From Rhizobiaceae bacterium (GTDB lineage Bacteria; Pseudomonadota; Alphaproteobacteria; Rhizobiales; Rhizobiaceae): a DNA stretch of 38,228 nt. The stretch spans positions 1-38,228 of the forward strand of contig JABABQ010000011.1 of NCBI GenBank assembly GCA_014238155.1. Direction: 5' to 3'. The translations under genes and the position numbers were made by a program. Below the pieces are notes generated by a model. It was not told the origin of the DNA, did no database searches, and saw only the letters and a program-made list of their open reading frames with translations. Below, piece by piece: positions 8,852 to 17,610 of this stretch. Position 1 is the stretch's first letter, and every line of letters begins with the position of its first letter.

Positions 8852-9309
8852 GGGACAATCATTCTCATGCGGGGGATAAAGCGCCCCGGAATTGAACCCG
8901 AGGGCGATTCAGAAATAGTCTCAAACCCCAGCTTTTCATAAAACGGCACGGCGGCTGGGTCGGCGTCCAGATGCAATTGGGTGAAGCCTAATTTGTTTGC
9001 ACGATCCAATAACTTGTTCCACAGCAATTTTCCGATTCCCTGCCGGCGTCGGGATGGTTCAATGAAGAACGCATGGACTTCACCGGAACCAAAAACATCG
9101 TTTGATCCGAGGCATACGCAGCCGCAGATGCCATCGCAATCGGCAATCCAGTACTCTCCCTGCACCATGCGTTCGGGAGTAACGGTTAGTTCTTCAAGGC
9201 ATGCTTTCATAAATTGATCGTCGTAGCCGTTTGACTGCTTTGAGCGCAATGAAAGGTCCGTCAGCTGGTCGGCCTCATCGAGACGAGCGCGGCGAATGAT
9301 CAAGTTCAT
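8845..9309 (-). CDS. GNAT-family N-acetyltransferase
   Basis: This 154-residue protein has the GNAT fold pattern. It starts with a beta strand (LIIRRARLDEADQLTDL). The acetyl-CoA pyrophosphate-binding motif RRRQGIGKLLW (Q/RxxGxG/A) is at about residues 91-101, after HAFFIEPS, and YEKLGFETI near the C-terminus is the usual closing motif. Such enzymes transfer an acetyl group from acetyl-CoA to an amine; the substrate cannot be read from sequence. The start is clear: ATG at 9309 is preceded by AAGGAGG five bases upstream. It is a single gene, divergent from the dipeptidase/peptide-transport block. Confidence 0.88.
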   Translation of the reverse strand: MNLIIRRARLDEADQLTDLSLRSKQSNGYDDQFMKACLEELTVTPERMVQGEYWIADCDGICGCVCLGSNDVFGSGEVHAFFIEPSRRRQGIGKLLWNKLLDRANKLGFTQLHLDADPAAVPFYEKLGFETISESPSGSIPGRFIPRMRMIVPQ

Positions 9310-9531
9310 AAAGCCTCCTTGTTAATTTGCAGACATGCAGGGTTACTGCCGTTTTCCAATCTCGATTTGATATCATCTGCGAAAAGATTCGTTTGAGTTC
9401 AAATGGATGCGCAGTTGCTGTCAGAAAGATCGGAAATTCGATTATCGCTATACAACACCAGTTTAGTGAGTCATAGTTCCGCTTCACCTGAACCCGGTTT
9501 CAGGTTCAACATAACGCGAAACGTCACGCCC

Positions 9532-10590
9532 ATGAATGATAAATTGCCGTTGATCTTTGACGGCCACAATGACGTTCTTTTAAGAATGAGTCGCGCAGGC
9601 GAAGCCGGTTCTGTTGAAGCATTTACAAAGGGGCGCAATGGCGCAATTGATCTGCCAAAATCTCAGGCAGGCGGGTTTGGTGGGGGTTTTTTTGCCATCT
9701 ATATTCCTTCAGTACCAGGTGACATTGACCGTTTTGATGCGATGAATGAAGCAAGTTATGATCTGCCATTACCTGATCCAGTTGAGTTTCCCCAGGCAAC
9801 TAAAATAGCTCAGATTCAGGCTTCCATTCTTATTCGCCTTCAAGAAATTGGCGCTTTGGAAATATGCACATCTTCAAGACAAATCGCCGACTGTTTTGAG
9901 CGCGGTGTGCTCGCAGCAATAATGCATATTGAGGGTGCCGAGGCGATCGATGAGGACTTTCACGCGCTGGACCTGTTTCATAGCGCTGGCCTGCGTTCTG
10001 TAGGCCCAGTGTGGAGCCGCCCAAATTGTTTTGGTCATGGTGTTCCATTCCGGTTTCCAAGCGACGGAGACATTGGGCCAGGCCTGACCGGAAAAGGTAT
10101 TGAACTGGTCAGGCGTTGCAATGAACTAAAAATCTTACTCGATCTGTCGCATTTGAATGAGGCAGGTTTCTGGGACGTTGCAAAACACAGCACCGCGCCG
10201 CTGGTTGCGACCCATTCCAATGTCCATAAACTTTGTGCCAGTTCGCGTAATCTGACCGACAACCAACTGTCAGCGATTGCTGAAAGTGATGGCATGGTCG
10301 GGGTAAATTTTGCTGTCGCATTCTTGCGATCTGACGGCCAAAAAAATGTAAAAACATCACTTGACCTGGTTCTAAAGCATCTCGATCATTTGATCGATCT
10401 CGTTGGTGAGGACAGGGTAGGTTTTGGTTCGGACTATGATGGCGCTGATGTGCCAGTTGATATTTCCACTGCGGCTGAATTGCCAAATCTACGTACAGCC
10501 ATGCGTTCGCATGGCTATGATGAGGCTCTGATGGACAAATTGTGCCACAAAAACTGGCTGCGAGTACTGGAAAAGACGTGGGGCGCCTGA
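9532..10590 (+). CDS. Membrane dipeptidase (peptidase family M19)
   Basis: M19 enzymes are zinc-dependent dipeptidases that often accept a D-residue in the C-terminal position. The metal ligands are all visible in this 352-residue version: FDGHND (H12, D14), HIEGAEAI (E134), DLSHLNE (H207), ATHSN (H228) and GFGSDYDGA (D301). The frame is open further upstream to 9403, but the family start falls at MNDKLPL, so I chose ATG at 9532 although its ribosome-binding site is weak. There is no signal peptide, so the enzyme probably works in the cytoplasm on imported peptides. It ends 43 bp before the binding-protein gene of a dipeptide importer, with no obvious terminator between, which supports cotranscription. 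Confidence 0.9.
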   Translation: MNDKLPLIFDGHNDVLLRMSRAGEAGSVEAFTKGRNGAIDLPKSQAGGFGGGFFAIYIPSVPGDIDRFDAMNEASYDLPLPDPVEFPQATKIAQIQASILIRLQEIGALEICTSSRQIADCFERGVLAAIMHIEGAEAIDEDFHALDLFHSAGLRSVGPVWSRPNCFGHGVPFRFPSDGDIGPGLTGKGIELVRRCNELKILLDLSHLNEAGFWDVAKHSTAPLVATHSNVHKLCASSRNLTDNQLSAIAESDGMVGVNFAVAFLRSDGQKNVKTSLDLVLKHLDHLIDLVGEDRVGFGSDYDGADVPVDISTAAELPNLRTAMRSHGYDEALMDKLCHKNWLRVLEKTWGA

Positions 10591-10633
10591 CGGCGTTTCA
10601 AAAAATTGTAACTGTAACAGGAGGCAAATTGCC

Positions 10634-12229
10634 ATGAAGCAAATTACCAAAATATTAGTTGGAACCGCAGTCGGGGTGACCATAGCGCTGGGCGCACTTC
10701 CGTCTTACGCTGAAACCCCTGCCAATGTGCTGGTGATTGCCAATCGCATTGACGATATTACAACGCTCGACCCGGCTGAGTCTTTTGAGTTCGCAGGTAG
10801 TGATGTCAGCCGCAACGTTTATGGAAAACTGGTGAACTTCAATCCACTCGACCTCAGCGCAGGCTATGAACCTGATCTGGCTGCAAGCTGGGACGTATCA
10901 GAAGATGGCAAAACCATCACTTTCACCATGCGTGACGGAGTCAAATTTCATTCTGGCAATCCGGTGACGGCGGCTGACGCTGAATTCTCCCTGCGCCGGG
11001 CCGTTATTTTGAACAAGACGCCCGCATTCATCCTTTCTCAATTTGGATTTACTGCCGACAATGTGGCGCAGACGATCGTTGCTGACGGCAATAAACTCAG
11101 CATCACAACCGACAAGAAATATGCGACATCATTTGTGCTCAACTGCCTGACGTCGACAATTGGTGGCATTGTGGACATGAAAACTGTCATGGCCAATGAA
11201 GCCGACGGTGATATGGGCAATTCATGGTTGAAAACCAATTCAGCCGGTTCCGGCGCGTATAAAGTAGTCAGCTGGAAACCAAATGATTCCGTGACGCTGC
11301 AGTCAAATCCCGACTTCTATAAAGGTGCCCCGGCAATGACGCGGGTCATTGTTCGCCACGTGCAGGAAAGTGCAACCCAGCGTTTGTTGCTCGAAAAGGG
11401 CGATATCGATATCGCAAGGAACTTAAATCCTGAAGATATCGCAGGAGCGAGCAAGAGCCCGGACGTGGCAATTGATGACGAGCTTCGTGGCCGATTGATG
11501 TATTTCTCACTCAACCAGAAGCACCCCGAACTGGCAAAACCAAATGTTCGTCTGGCGATGAAATATCTGGTGGATTATGAAGGCATGCAGAACTCGTTCC
11601 TCAAGGGACAATATACGGTGCATCAGGCTTTCTTGCCGCGCACCTATCTGGGTGCAATCGACGACAAACCATTCAAGCTTGATATTGAAAAAGCCAAGAG
11701 CCTGCTGGCTGAAGCCGGTGTCGGTGGGTTTGAAGTTGAGGTCGGGGTTCGCGAAGCCCAGGAACGCATTGAGATCGCTCAGTCGCTGCAAAACACGATG
11801 GCAAAAGCTGGTATCAAACTGAATATCACGGTTGGAACTGCAAAGCAGATCCTTACTCGTTATCGCGCCCGCGAACTCGACATGTATATGGGTGCCTGGG
11901 GACCGGATTATCCCGATCCGCAAACCAATGCTGGTACATTTGCCTACAATCCCGATAACTCTGATGAGAAAAAGGCTACCGGTCTGTTGGCTTACCGCAA
12001 CGCCTGGGACCCCGGTGCAATGAACCAGGCTGTTGAAGCTGCTGTCATTGAAGGTGACCGCGACAAGCGCCAGGCGATGTATGAGGCAATGCAGCGTAAA
12101 CACCAGATGGAATCCCCGTTTGGTGTGCTCTATCAAAAAATCGAGCAGACGGCCCGTCGCAACAATGTCAATAATTTGAAGGTTGGTGGCGCCATTACAG
12201 CGGTTTCATACTGGCCTGTAACCAAATAA
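10634..12229 (+). CDS. ABC transporter substrate-binding protein, family 5 (peptide type)
   Basis: This is the periplasmic binding component of an oligopeptide/dipeptide-type importer, 531 residues long as usual for SBP family 5. A signal peptide is clear: MKQITK, a hydrophobic core and a likely cut after SYA (about residue 26). The mature part has the family features LDPAESFEF, a region around SGNPVTAADAEFSLRRA, and SGAYKVVSWKPN. A good ribosome-binding site (AGGAGG) precedes the ATG at 10634. It heads the four membrane/ATPase genes that follow and lies just after the M19 dipeptidase. The ligand is most likely a short peptide; dipeptides with glycine or D-residues are an inference from the neighbours. 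Confidence 0.93.
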   Translation: MKQITKILVGTAVGVTIALGALPSYAETPANVLVIANRIDDITTLDPAESFEFAGSDVSRNVYGKLVNFNPLDLSAGYEPDLAASWDVSEDGKTITFTMRDGVKFHSGNPVTAADAEFSLRRAVILNKTPAFILSQFGFTADNVAQTIVADGNKLSITTDKKYATSFVLNCLTSTIGGIVDMKTVMANEADGDMGNSWLKTNSAGSGAYKVVSWKPNDSVTLQSNPDFYKGAPAMTRVIVRHVQESATQRLLLEKGDIDIARNLNPEDIAGASKSPDVAIDDELRGRLMYFSLNQKHPELAKPNVRLAMKYLVDYEGMQNSFLKGQYTVHQAFLPRTYLGAIDDKPFKLDIEKAKSLLAEAGVGGFEVEVGVREAQERIEIAQSLQNTMAKAGIKLNITVGTAKQILTRYRARELDMYMGAWGPDYPDPQTNAGTFAYNPDNSDEKKATGLLAYRNAWDPGAMNQAVEAAVIEGDRDKRQAMYEAMQRKHQMESPFGVLYQKIEQTARRNNVNNLKVGGAITAVSYWPVTK

Positions 12230-12240
12230 ATCTGTTCTAA

Positions 12241-13311
12241 ATGTCAGATACACATCTAAAGGGAGAGGGGCGACGTCCGTCGGCCCTCTTCAATCGCGGT
12301 AGCGGATTGCTGAAGACAATATTGCGCACTGTCGGTTCGATCATCGTCACGATGGTCGGGTTGCTGGCGATCACGTTTTTGATCGGTCGGGTCATGCCAA
12401 TCGATCCGGTTATATCTGTCCTTGGAGAACGCGCTACCAAGGAAGCCTATGATGCCATGTTCATTGAAATGGGCTTGGACAAGCCGATCATTGTACAATT
12501 TCTGTACTATTTGTGGGATGTTTTGCATGGCAATTTTGGTGAATCGCGGCTGACCGCACGGCCAGTGATCGAAGATCTTATTCGTGTGTTTCCTGCGACA
12601 ATGGAACTTGCAACTATCGGCACAATAATCGGCGTGTCTATTGGGGTGCCTTTGGGTGTTTTGGCCGCGGTAAAGCGCGGAACCATGGTCGACCAGATAA
12701 TTCGCGTTGTCGCTTTGGTCGGCTATTCCATGCCGATATTCTGGTTGGGGCTGGTTGGACTGTTGGTATTCTACGGACTGTTGGGTTGGGTTGGCGGGCC
12801 AGGTCGGTTGGGCATATTCTACGTCGATCTGGTGCCTACCATTACCGGACTGATTCTCATCGACAGCATCATCGATGGTCAGTGGGACGTATTTTGGGAT
12901 GCAGTCAGTCACGTTATTTTGCCGGCGTCGCTGCTTGGCTATTACAGTCTGGCTTATATCAGTCGAATGACCCGCTCGTTCATGCTTGAGCAATTGAGTG
13001 CCGAATACATTACCACAGCGCGGGTAAAAGGTATGTCGGAATGGAAAGTTGTGTGGCGGCATGCATTCGGCAACATAAAAGTACCACTGATCACCGTCAT
13101 AGCATTGAGCTATGCTGGCCTGTTGGAAGGCTCCGTATTGACCGAGATCATATTCTCCTGGCCTGGCATTGGTTCTTATATCACGACGGCATTGTTATCG
13201 GCTGATATGGCGGCAGTTTTGGGTGGCACCGTTGTTGTGGGCCTGGTCTTTGTTTGCCTGAATCTCTTTTCCGACCTTTTGTACAAAGTCTTTGACCCGA
13301 GGGCGAAATGA
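12241..13311 (+). CDS. Peptide ABC transporter permease (DppB type)
   Basis: The inner-membrane channel subunit has 356 residues and about six membrane helices, preceded by an unusually long 25-residue basic cytoplasmic N-terminus. The family start GSIIVTMVGLLAITFLIGR is recognisable, and the ATPase-coupling EAA loop is seen in the region TTARVKGMSEWKVVWRHA. It starts 11 bp after the binding-protein gene without a strong ribosome-binding site, so its translation may depend on coupling. It overlaps the next permease gene by 4 bp (ATGA). It pairs with the DppC-type permease to form the channel. Confidence 0.93.
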   Translation: MSDTHLKGEGRRPSALFNRGSGLLKTILRTVGSIIVTMVGLLAITFLIGRVMPIDPVISVLGERATKEAYDAMFIEMGLDKPIIVQFLYYLWDVLHGNFGESRLTARPVIEDLIRVFPATMELATIGTIIGVSIGVPLGVLAAVKRGTMVDQIIRVVALVGYSMPIFWLGLVGLLVFYGLLGWVGGPGRLGIFYVDLVPTITGLILIDSIIDGQWDVFWDAVSHVILPASLLGYYSLAYISRMTRSFMLEQLSAEYITTARVKGMSEWKVVWRHAFGNIKVPLITVIALSYAGLLEGSVLTEIIFSWPGIGSYITTALLSADMAAVLGGTVVVGLVFVCLNLFSDLLYKVFDPRAK

Positions 13312-14237
13312 GCGCAACAGACACCGAAAATCAGAGCCTTCGTCAATGGTTGTTGAGCGAAGCGCCAATGTCGCGCCGACAGGCCAGAATGGGTGCGTTC
13401 TATCAGGGCTGGCTGACGTTGAAATCCAACCGGTTGACGATGATTGGGTTGGGAATATTATTGACGCTGCTGTTTGTGGCTTTTATGGCGCCGCTTATTG
13501 CCCCCCACGATCCGTTTGTACAAAACCTCGCCAATCGGCTTCAGCCGATCGGTAGTGACCAACATCTTCTTGGGACAGATTCCCTTGGCCGGGACATATT
13601 GAGCCGTTTGATCTACGGCGCACGCATTACCCTGTACATCGTCACATTGGTTGCCCTGATCGCCCCAATTGCCGGATTGTTTGTGGGTACTGTTGCTGGC
13701 TATGTAGGCGGGTGGGCGGATGCCGTATTGATGCGTATCACCGACATTTTTCTGGCTTTTCCCAGACTGGTTCTTGCGCTGGCCTTTGTCGCGGCATTGG
13801 GCGCGGGCATCGAAAATGCGGTGATCGCAATATCTTTGACTGCCTGGCCACCATATGCCCGTATTGCCAGGGCTGAGACGTTGACCATCAGGGGGGCGGA
13901 TTATATCAGCGCTGTCAAACTTCAAGGTGCCGGTCCGATAAGGATTATCACCAAGCATATTTGGCCATTGTGTATCTCCTCGCTCATTGTCCGCGTCGCG
14001 CTTGATATGGCCGGGATAATTCTGGCCGCAGCAGGTTTGGGTTTTTTGGGCCTGGGTGCCCAGCCGCCATCGCCTGAATGGGGTGCGATGATTTCGGAGG
14101 GGCGTAAGTTTCTGTTGGATTTCTGGTGGGTTGCGACGATACCAGGCCTTGCCATTTTCACGGTCAGTCTTGGCTTCAATTTGCTGGGTGATGGTTTGCG
14201 CGATGTTCTTGATCCAAAGGATTCCGGCGATGAGTGA
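13308..14237 (+). CDS. Peptide ABC transporter permease (DppC type)
   Basis: This 309-residue inner-membrane permease is the partner of the DppB-type subunit. It has the N-terminal DppC/OppC region, then IAPHDPFVQN and HLLGTDSLGRDILSRLIYGAR (split here as two adjacent motifs), both typical of this subfamily. The EAA coupling loop lies in SAVKLQGAGPIRIITKHIWP. Five to six membrane segments are apparent. Its start overlaps the preceding gene by 4 bp, and its end overlaps the start of the ATPase gene by 8 bp, so the operon is tightly coupled. Confidence 0.93.
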   Translation: MSATDTENQSLRQWLLSEAPMSRRQARMGAFYQGWLTLKSNRLTMIGLGILLTLLFVAFMAPLIAPHDPFVQNLANRLQPIGSDQHLLGTDSLGRDILSRLIYGARITLYIVTLVALIAPIAGLFVGTVAGYVGGWADAVLMRITDIFLAFPRLVLALAFVAALGAGIENAVIAISLTAWPPYARIARAETLTIRGADYISAVKLQGAGPIRIITKHIWPLCISSLIVRVALDMAGIILAAAGLGFLGLGAQPPSPEWGAMISEGRKFLLDFWWVATIPGLAIFTVSLGFNLLGDGLRDVLDPKDSGDE

Positions 14238-15099
14238 ACAAATGCCCAATCTGGTTGATGTGGATGACCTGTGGGTCAAATTTCCAACCCGCACTGGAAT
14301 GTTTGATGCGGTTCGCGGCGTTTCATTCTCGCTTGGCAAGGAACGCCTTGGCATTGTCGGGGAATCCGGATCGGGAAAATCCATGACCGGGCGCGCCTTG
14401 CTGCGGCTGATCAGAAAACCAGGCATAGTTGAAGCAAAGCAAATGAAGTTGATGGGCGAAGATTTGCTGTCAAAAACCGAACAGGAAATGCGCGATGTCC
14501 GTGGTCAACGCATTTCGATGGTCATGCAGGACCCGAAATTTTCACTTAATCCGGTGATGACAATTGGTGACCAGATTATGGAAGCCTATTCGTTGCATGC
14601 AAAGGCGACCAAACGCGATGCCAAAGATAAGGCGATGGAGATGTTGAAAGCCGTCACCATCCGCGATCCAGACCGTGTGTTCCGCGCCTATCCGCATGAA
14701 ATGTCTGGTGGCATGGGCCAACGTGTGATGATCGCCATGATGCTGGCACCCGATCCCGAAATCCTGATTGCCGACGAACCGACTTCGGCGCTGGATGTCT
14801 CGGTTCAGGGACAGGTATTGTCGATCATGGACAGGTTGGTTGAAGAAAGAGGGATGGGCCTCATATTCATCAGCCATGACCTCAACCTGGTGTCGTCATT
14901 TTGTGACCGCGTACTGATTATGTATGCCGGTCGGGTTGTCGAAACCTGCCGCGCCGATAAATTGCACGAAGCCCAGCACCCATATACGCGTGGCCTGCTC
15001 AATTCCCTGCCGCGTCTCGATCAGCCGCGCGACCGTCTTGAAGTGCTCAAGCGGGATGATGCATGGCGCGATGCAGCCAGCGTGGTTGAAACATCATGA
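14230..15099 (+). CDS. Peptide ABC transporter ATP-binding protein (DppD type)
   Basis: This is the first of two ATPases that power the importer. In this 289-residue protein the Walker A GESGSGKS lies near residue 45, the signature is MSGGMGQR, and Walker B is [14 protein letters not shown]. The C-terminal oligopeptide-transporter extension is short ([14 protein letters not shown]). The open frame extends upstream to 14131, but that part lies inside the permease gene; the ATG at 14230 (MSEQM) gives the normal N-terminus and overlaps the permease end by 8 bp. The signature has MSGGMGQR where most DppD have LSGGMRQR, a mild variation not expected to abolish function. Confidence 0.92.
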   Translation: MSEQMPNLVDVDDLWVKFPTRTGMFDAVRGVSFSLGKERLGIVGESGSGKSMTGRALLRLIRKPGIVEAKQMKLMGEDLLSKTEQEMRDVRGQRISMVMQDPKFSLNPVMTIGDQIMEAYSLHAKATKRDAKDKAMEMLKAVTIRDPDRVFRAYPHEMSGGMGQRVMIAMMLAPDPEILIADEPTSALDVSVQGQVLSIMDRLVEERGMGLIFISHDLNLVSSFCDRVLIMYAGRVVETCRADKLHEAQHPYTRGLLNSLPRLDQPRDRLEVLKRDDAWRDAASVVETS

Positions 15100-15863
15100 G
15101 CGGTGTTGAGATCGAAAACCTAAATGTCTGGTTTGGGGATGGCGAGGATAGAGTTGATGCCGTCATTGATGCGTCATTGCGGGTTGAATCAGGTGCTTCT
15201 TTTGGTCTGGTGGGGGAAAGTGGTTCAGGCAAATCGACAATATTGCGTGCGATAACAGGATTGGTTCCAACCTGGTCCGGCAAGATGGTTGTTGCCGGTG
15301 AAGAGTTGGGCGATTCTCGGTCAGCGACTTTCTTCAACAAGGTTCAAATGGTGTTTCAGGATCCCTATGCCTCTTTGCACCCACGTCATTCGGTTGATCA
15401 GGTGTTGAGTGAGACACTGCACCTGCACGGCTATGACGATATTGATAAACGGGTACCAAAACTACTCGAAGATGTTGGTTTGGGGACGTCGTTTCGGTTT
15501 CGGTATCCGCACCAACTTTCTGGTGGGCAACGTCAACGGGTAGCAATCGCCCGGGCGCTGGCACCAAAGCCCGAAATACTTTTACTGGATGAACCAACTT
15601 CGGCTTTGGACGTATCGGTCCAGGCGGAGATTTTGAATTTGCTTGTTGATCTGCGGGAAGAGCGGAAACTGACCTACGTGATGGTGTCACATGATCTGGC
15701 GGTTGTTGGTCATATGTGCGAGCAGATCGCGGTCATGCAACACGGCAAAGTGGTCGAGATAATGAGTGTTGAAGAGATGCGCGCGATGCGACCTCAAAAT
15801 GAATACACAAAACACCTGCTGACCAGTTCTCTTGGATATTCAAGACCAGAATCTGTGCGGTAG
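15096..15863 (+). CDS. Peptide ABC transporter ATP-binding protein (DppF type)
   Basis: This second ATPase of the importer has 255 residues. Walker A is GESGSGKST, the signature LSGGQRQRVAIARAL, and Walker [15 protein letters not shown], with a switch His in MVSHDLAV. It is shorter than most DppF proteins (usually above 300 residues) because the C-terminal oligopeptide-transport extension with its cysteines is absent. The ATG overlaps the upstream ATPase gene by 4 bp. It is the last gene before the glycine riboswitch, so transcription may run on into the riboswitch leader. Confidence 0.92.
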   Translation: MSGVEIENLNVWFGDGEDRVDAVIDASLRVESGASFGLVGESGSGKSTILRAITGLVPTWSGKMVVAGEELGDSRSATFFNKVQMVFQDPYASLHPRHSVDQVLSETLHLHGYDDIDKRVPKLLEDVGLGTSFRFRYPHQLSGGQRQRVAIARALAPKPEILLLDEPTSALDVSVQAEILNLLVDLREERKLTYVMVSHDLAVVGHMCEQIAVMQHGKVVEIMSVEEMRAMRPQNEYTKHLLTSSLGYSRPESVR

Positions 15864-15937
15864 AAAGTTAAAGCTGCATCCGGGTCAGTCGGTCTTAAAT
15901 TAGGCCATTGACTCTGGTATTGGATACGAGTTAGACG

Positions 15938-16122
15938 GCCCGGGACGGGAGAGACGCTGTATGCGTCGCCGAAGGAGCAACCGCCCCGGAAACTCTCAGG
16001 CAACAGGACCGTCGTATTGAAAACTCTGGAAAGTGAGGCCAATCGGTCTCCGCCGACGGTGTAAACAAACTTCCATTCAGGTCGTTTGTGAATCTCTCAG
16101 GCTCATGACAGAGGGGGCACTA
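15938..16122 (+). promoter_or_regulatory. Tandem glycine riboswitch
   Basis: Two glycine aptamers lie head to tail in the leader of the D-amino acid dehydrogenase gene. Aptamer 1 (about 15938-16018) shows GGGAGAGACGC, CGCCGAAGGAGCAA and AAACTCTCAGGCAACAGGAC. Aptamer 2 (about 16022-16122) shows CTCTGGAAAGTGAGGCC, GCCGACGG, and AATCTCTCAGGC followed by ATGACAGAGGGGG. These are the conserved core strings of the glycine riboswitch family. A short hairpin (CCGCT...AGCGG, 16127-16143) lies between the second aptamer and the AAGGAG ribosome-binding site and is a likely expression platform. Glycine riboswitches usually turn expression on when glycine is plentiful; the direction here is inferred. Confidence 0.95.
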
Positions 16123-16153
16123 GTCCGCTAGGATTAAGCGGAAGGAGTGTCAC

Positions 16154-17407
16154 ATGAATTCTCAAAAACGAGTTGCTGTCATTGGTGCTGGCATTACTGG
16201 CATCACGACCGCCTATTTTCTTGCAAAGAAAGGCCTGGATGTAACGGTCTTTGAAGCAAACCCTTACCCGGCCATGGAAACCAGCTACGCCAATGGGGGG
16301 CAGTTGTCGGCCTCCAACGCTGAAGTGTGGAACAGCGTGTCTACAGTTTTCAAGGGAATGGGCTGGATGTTCTCATCGGGAGCTCCGCTGCTGATGAACC
16401 CCAAGCCCTCCTGGCATAAATATTCATGGCTGGCCGAATTTGTCGGCTCAATTCCTCAGTACGAACAAAACACCATTCAGACAGTTCAATGGGCGATCAA
16501 AGCGCGATCACATCTTTTGTCGATTGCAAAAGAAGAGAACATTGACTTCGATCGCAAAAGCACCGGCATTCTTCACTTTTATGAATCCAAGAAGCAATTC
16601 GAAGTGGCTGAACAGGTGACGTCGCTGTTGAAAAAGGGAGGTCTGGAGCGACAGGCCGTGACCGCCGAAGAAATCAAAAAAATTGAGCCCACCCTTGAGA
16701 GCGATATTTATGGTGGTTTTTACACCTCCAGCGACTTCACCGGAGATATTCATAAATTCACAAGTTCACTGGCAAAGGCCTGCATTCGCCATGGTGTCAC
16801 AGTGCGGACTTCGACGCTTGTCGATCGCGTGGCCGTATCAGGTGATGGGGTAGAGATTTTTAGTCATATCGATGATTCAAAAAAGGATGCGTCGCAGGGC
16901 ATTTCAAGAGAAGTGTTTGACCAGATAGTTGTTTGTGCAGGTGTCGGTTCGCGCAAAATTGCCGGCATGTTGGGAGATCGAGTGAACATTTATCCGGTCA
17001 AAGGCTATTCTATAACGGTAAACCTGGAAGACGAGGCGAACCAAAACGCCGCTCCAAACACCAGCTTGCTGGATGACAATGCAAAACTGGTGACAAGCAG
17101 GCTGGGAACTTCTCGCTTCAGGGTTGCCGGCACTGCAGAGTTCAATGGATATTCAAAAGACATTGTCTGGAAGCGGATTGATCCCATGCTCAAATGGTGC
17201 CACAGGCACTTTCCCGACATGAGTACTGAAAATTTTGTTTCATGGGCCGGTCTCAGACCGATGATGCCAAATATGGTCCCCCGTGTTGGGCAGGGCAAGC
17301 ACCCAAATGTGTACTACAACACCGGACACGGTCACCTTGGTTGGACACTGGCTGCTGCAACTGCAGACATCATTTCCGAAATGGTTGTTGAGGAACAACC
17401 CAAATAA
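16154..17407 (+). CDS. D-amino acid dehydrogenase / glycine-oxidase-like FAD enzyme
   Basis: This DadA-type flavoprotein deaminates D-amino acids (possibly glycine) to the 2-oxoacid and passes electrons to the respiratory chain. In its 417 residues the FAD-binding motif VIGAGITGITTAYFLAKKG lies at about 9-27, the second-glycine region is ETSYANGGQLSASNAEVW (43-60), and the C-terminal DAO motif is YYNTGHGHLGWTLAAATAD. It starts at ATG 16154 behind AAGGAG. It is preceded by a tandem glycine riboswitch and followed by a hairpin, so it forms its own glycine-controlled unit. That control makes glycine, or a product releasing glycine, the likely signal. The exact substrate (D-Ala, other D-residues or glycine itself) is not settled by sequence. 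Confidence 0.9.
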   Translation: MNSQKRVAVIGAGITGITTAYFLAKKGLDVTVFEANPYPAMETSYANGGQLSASNAEVWNSVSTVFKGMGWMFSSGAPLLMNPKPSWHKYSWLAEFVGSIPQYEQNTIQTVQWAIKARSHLLSIAKEENIDFDRKSTGILHFYESKKQFEVAEQVTSLLKKGGLERQAVTAEEIKKIEPTLESDIYGGFYTSSDFTGDIHKFTSSLAKACIRHGVTVRTSTLVDRVAVSGDGVEIFSHIDDSKKDASQGISREVFDQIVVCAGVGSRKIAGMLGDRVNIYPVKGYSITVNLEDEANQNAAPNTSLLDDNAKLVTSRLGTSRFRVAGTAEFNGYSKDIVWKRIDPMLKWCHRHFPDMSTENFVSWAGLRPMMPNMVPRVGQGKHPNVYYNTGHGHLGWTLAAATADIISEMVVEEQPK

Positions 17408-17413
17408 ACGCAA

Positions 17414-17448
17414 AGACCAACAGGGTGGTTCTGCCAGCCTGTTGGTCT
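17414..17448 (+). terminator. Strong hairpin after the D-amino acid dehydrogenase gene
   Basis: AGACCAACAGG and CCTGTTGGTCT form a perfect 11-bp stem around a 13-base loop just seven bases after the stop codon. There is no long T-run after it, so efficiency is uncertain, but position and stability fit a terminator. Confidence 0.6.
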
Positions 17449-17610
17449 GTCGAATTGCGTAGAAGAATGCCAGTTCATGTTCGCGTTACAATCGGGCCAT
17501 CGATGCGGAGGCGTTGATTTGTTGACGTTTTCGTAAATGCAGACCGCTGTGTTACGCTTCAAATTCGCCAGTCCATTTGGGGAGCGGCGTTTTTGAGTAG
17601 GAATAGAAAT

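Noticed and set aside
12256-14426. Long minus-strand open frames (268 and 322 residues) opposite the peptide permease and ATPase genes
   Set aside because: They lie antisense to well-recognised permease genes, have no domain and read as low-quality Gln/Arg/His-rich sequence; they are frame shadows.
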